From JAUWNP01 sp034430655 (GTDB lineage: Bacteria; Chloroflexota; Anaerolineae; B4-G1), in assembly GCA_034430655.1 (NCBI GenBank), contig DAOUEC010000002.1:1-21308 (forward strand): a stretch of 21,308 nucleotides of DNA, written 5' to 3'. Below the pieces are notes generated by a model. That model did not search any database, had not been told where the DNA came from, and worked only from the letters and a program-made list of their open reading frames with translations. The stretch's first letter is position 1. The number at the start of each line of letters is the position of its first letter. A program made the translations under genes and the position numbers. Positions 19,873 to 21,308 of the stretch are shown piece after piece.

Positions 19873-21308
19873 GGTTCTTTGGGAATTCCCGTGGTGTAGG
19901 CCATATCTGGGGGTACTCAGGCAAATAGCCGATATCCCTCCAAATCCAAGTACAGGCGTTGGAAGAAGTGAGTCACGTTGAGAATCCCATAACAGCGACG
20001 TTTCAGCACTTTAACTTTGTTATTGAAGCCCTCCACAAATCCGCTGGTGTGGCGCTGTCTAAAGTAGTTGAGAATTTCGCCCCACCAGTTGTGTAACGTG
20101 GTGAGGAACTTGTTGAAGCAAGTCAGGCCGCTATCGCGCACTGCCTTACACCACGCCTGGAGCTTAACAGCGGCCTCCTCCGGGGACAGGAGCGTATCAA
20201 AGATGCTCGTTAATTGCTCGCGGAACTGATACGCCCGTTTGAGGCTTGGGGCGTGCTGAAAGAGCCGCTCCAAGCGGGCTTGTTCCTCAGGTTCCAGGTC
20301 ATCCCACCGGCGGCGGAACAACCACATCACCCCCCGGAATTGCCGGTACTCGGCTTCCGGCAATTGTTGTTTCAGACGCTTCATTTCCTTCTTGCGCAAG
20401 TTGTCGGCTGCTTTGTGGTACTGCTTCGCCACGTGAAAGCGGTCAATCACGATATCTACTTGACATTCGGGATCGGGGTCGAAAGACTCACGAACGGCGT
20501 TCACGAATCCGTCCCACATATCGACGCAAACTGTGCGCACGGTGCGCCGCAGGCGGGGTGGAATCGAGTCCAAGAAGGCCTTGACGGTTGCCTTTTTCCG
20601 GTCTGGCAGTACGGCCAGCAGCCGTGTCTTCCCGGCAGCGGTGCGCGTGGTGATGAGGGCGAGGAAATCGCGGTGACCTTTGCGCCGGGCAATCTCGTCG
20701 ATCCCGATGATTTCCAGGTCAGTGAATTCCTCCCACACCACTTTCGTGGCAATGCGGCGCTCCAGCACGCCCAGGACGGTATCGTAAGAGAGATGTTCCT
20801 TCCGACTGACGTCTTCGATCGTGCTGTTGACTAACTGCAACAACACATGCTCTTCATAGGTGCAGGTCAGGGGATGCGTGGCGATTGCCAACTCAACGCC
20901 TGAGTGGTGATCACCTTCCTCTCAGGCGTGGAACAGTGAGGGCAAAGGAACCGTTTGGGGCGAAAGGTGATGTACGTGGGATGCCCAAACACCGGCAGAT
21001 GCTGCACGGTGATCGGATCATCATAGCCGTGGGAACAGGTGATCTCGCCCCCACAGTTTCGGCACTGCGTATGATTCACTACACTGCGCACGGTGATGTG
21101 GTATCCGTCGGCATCCATTTTCACACTGACGATTTCAACCCCTGGTAGTTCCAGGGGAATGTACAATGTGGGCTCGGCACTATTTTCAAAACGGAGTGGA
21201 ATTGCCATGGTTGATGACCTCCTTGAATATGATGAGCCAATTGTACCACTTTGGCAGGAGACGCCAACCCCCACATATGGGGGATACCACGCCAATTCCC
21301 AGAGAGCC
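19873..21308 (-). mobile_element. ISL3-family insertion sequence
   Basis: The left end reads GGTTCTTTGGGAATTCCCGT and the reverse complement of the right end reads GGCTCTCTGGGAATTGGCGT. The match goes on for about 42 bp (through CCATAT-TGGGGGT) with about ten mismatches. The right repeat ends at the last base of the window, so a target duplication cannot be checked; the left flank is GATCTTGA. Confidence 0.88.
19917..21208 (-). pseudogene. ISL3-family transposase, split by a frameshift
   Basis: The N-terminal part starts at 21208 (AAGGAGGT upstream) and carries the ISL3 zinc-binding pairs CRNCGG (C49, C52) and FLCPHC (C89, C92), then runs out at 20867. The C-terminal part (324 codons from 20891) is in another frame and has the DDE residues in IIGIDEIARRKGHRD, VCVDMWDGF and GFVEGFNNKVK. 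The switch lies within about 20867-20930. Together they make about 430 residues, normal for the family. Confidence 0.85.

Overview
The window looks like an accessory-rich stretch of a GC-rich bacterial chromosome, most likely from Chloroflexota (Anaerolineae-like). This is inferred, not proven. The clues are a bacterial nurA/herA operon with a stand-alone HAS-barrel protein, a TPR/membrane protein of a type I associate with that phylum, retropepsin-like genes, and short dispersed repeats (TTCGACAGGCTCAGGACAGG and GGGGAGACAAGGGGACAGG types) that even sit inside reading frames.

Layout. (1) 1-1.9 kb is mobile DNA: an IS110-like transposase fragment at the left edge, a complete IS701-family element (132-1650) with CTAG target duplications and a frameshifted transposase, and a 233-bp MITE-like inverted repeat (1655-1887) that supplies the last codons of the next gene. 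(2) 1.8-7.0 kb, minus strand: a TPR/membrane protein, and upstream of it the operon nurA > HAS-barrel > nucleotidyltransferase (MNT) > truncated HEPN > herA, driven by a good promoter at 7119-7147. NurA nuclease, HerA translocase and HAS-barrel protein should form a DNA end-processing or defence machine. The MNT/HEPN pair placed between them is unusual. (3) 7.2-12 kb is conserved housekeeping DNA: a bicupin, an MBL-fold hydrolase, clpP and tig in an overlapping operon, tRNA-Leu(UAG), and a bifunctional phosphoglucose/phosphomannose isomerase. (4) 12-21.3 kb begins with a Wzz-like polysaccharide co-polymerase and then becomes a gene graveyard. It holds one tiny wecB fragment, four partial copies of the 5' part of a wecC-like nucleotide-sugar dehydrogenase, four toxin-antitoxin type modules, two retropepsin-like protease genes (one overlapping a DUF5678-like small gene), an N-truncated helix-turn-helix gene, a TPR gene with an in-frame stop, a repeat-riddled lipoprotein gene, and an ISL3-family element (19873-21308) that cuts the last wecC copy and ends exactly at the window edge.

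The housekeeping middle contrasts sharply with the decayed right third. There, three of four recognisable toxin genes are broken while each neighbouring antitoxin is open, and intact small modules lie between repeated scraps of a polysaccharide locus. The most interesting points are the nurA/HAS/MNT/HEPN/herA operon, the overlapping small protein/retropepsin pair, and the repeated wecC 5' ends around the toxin-antitoxin modules.
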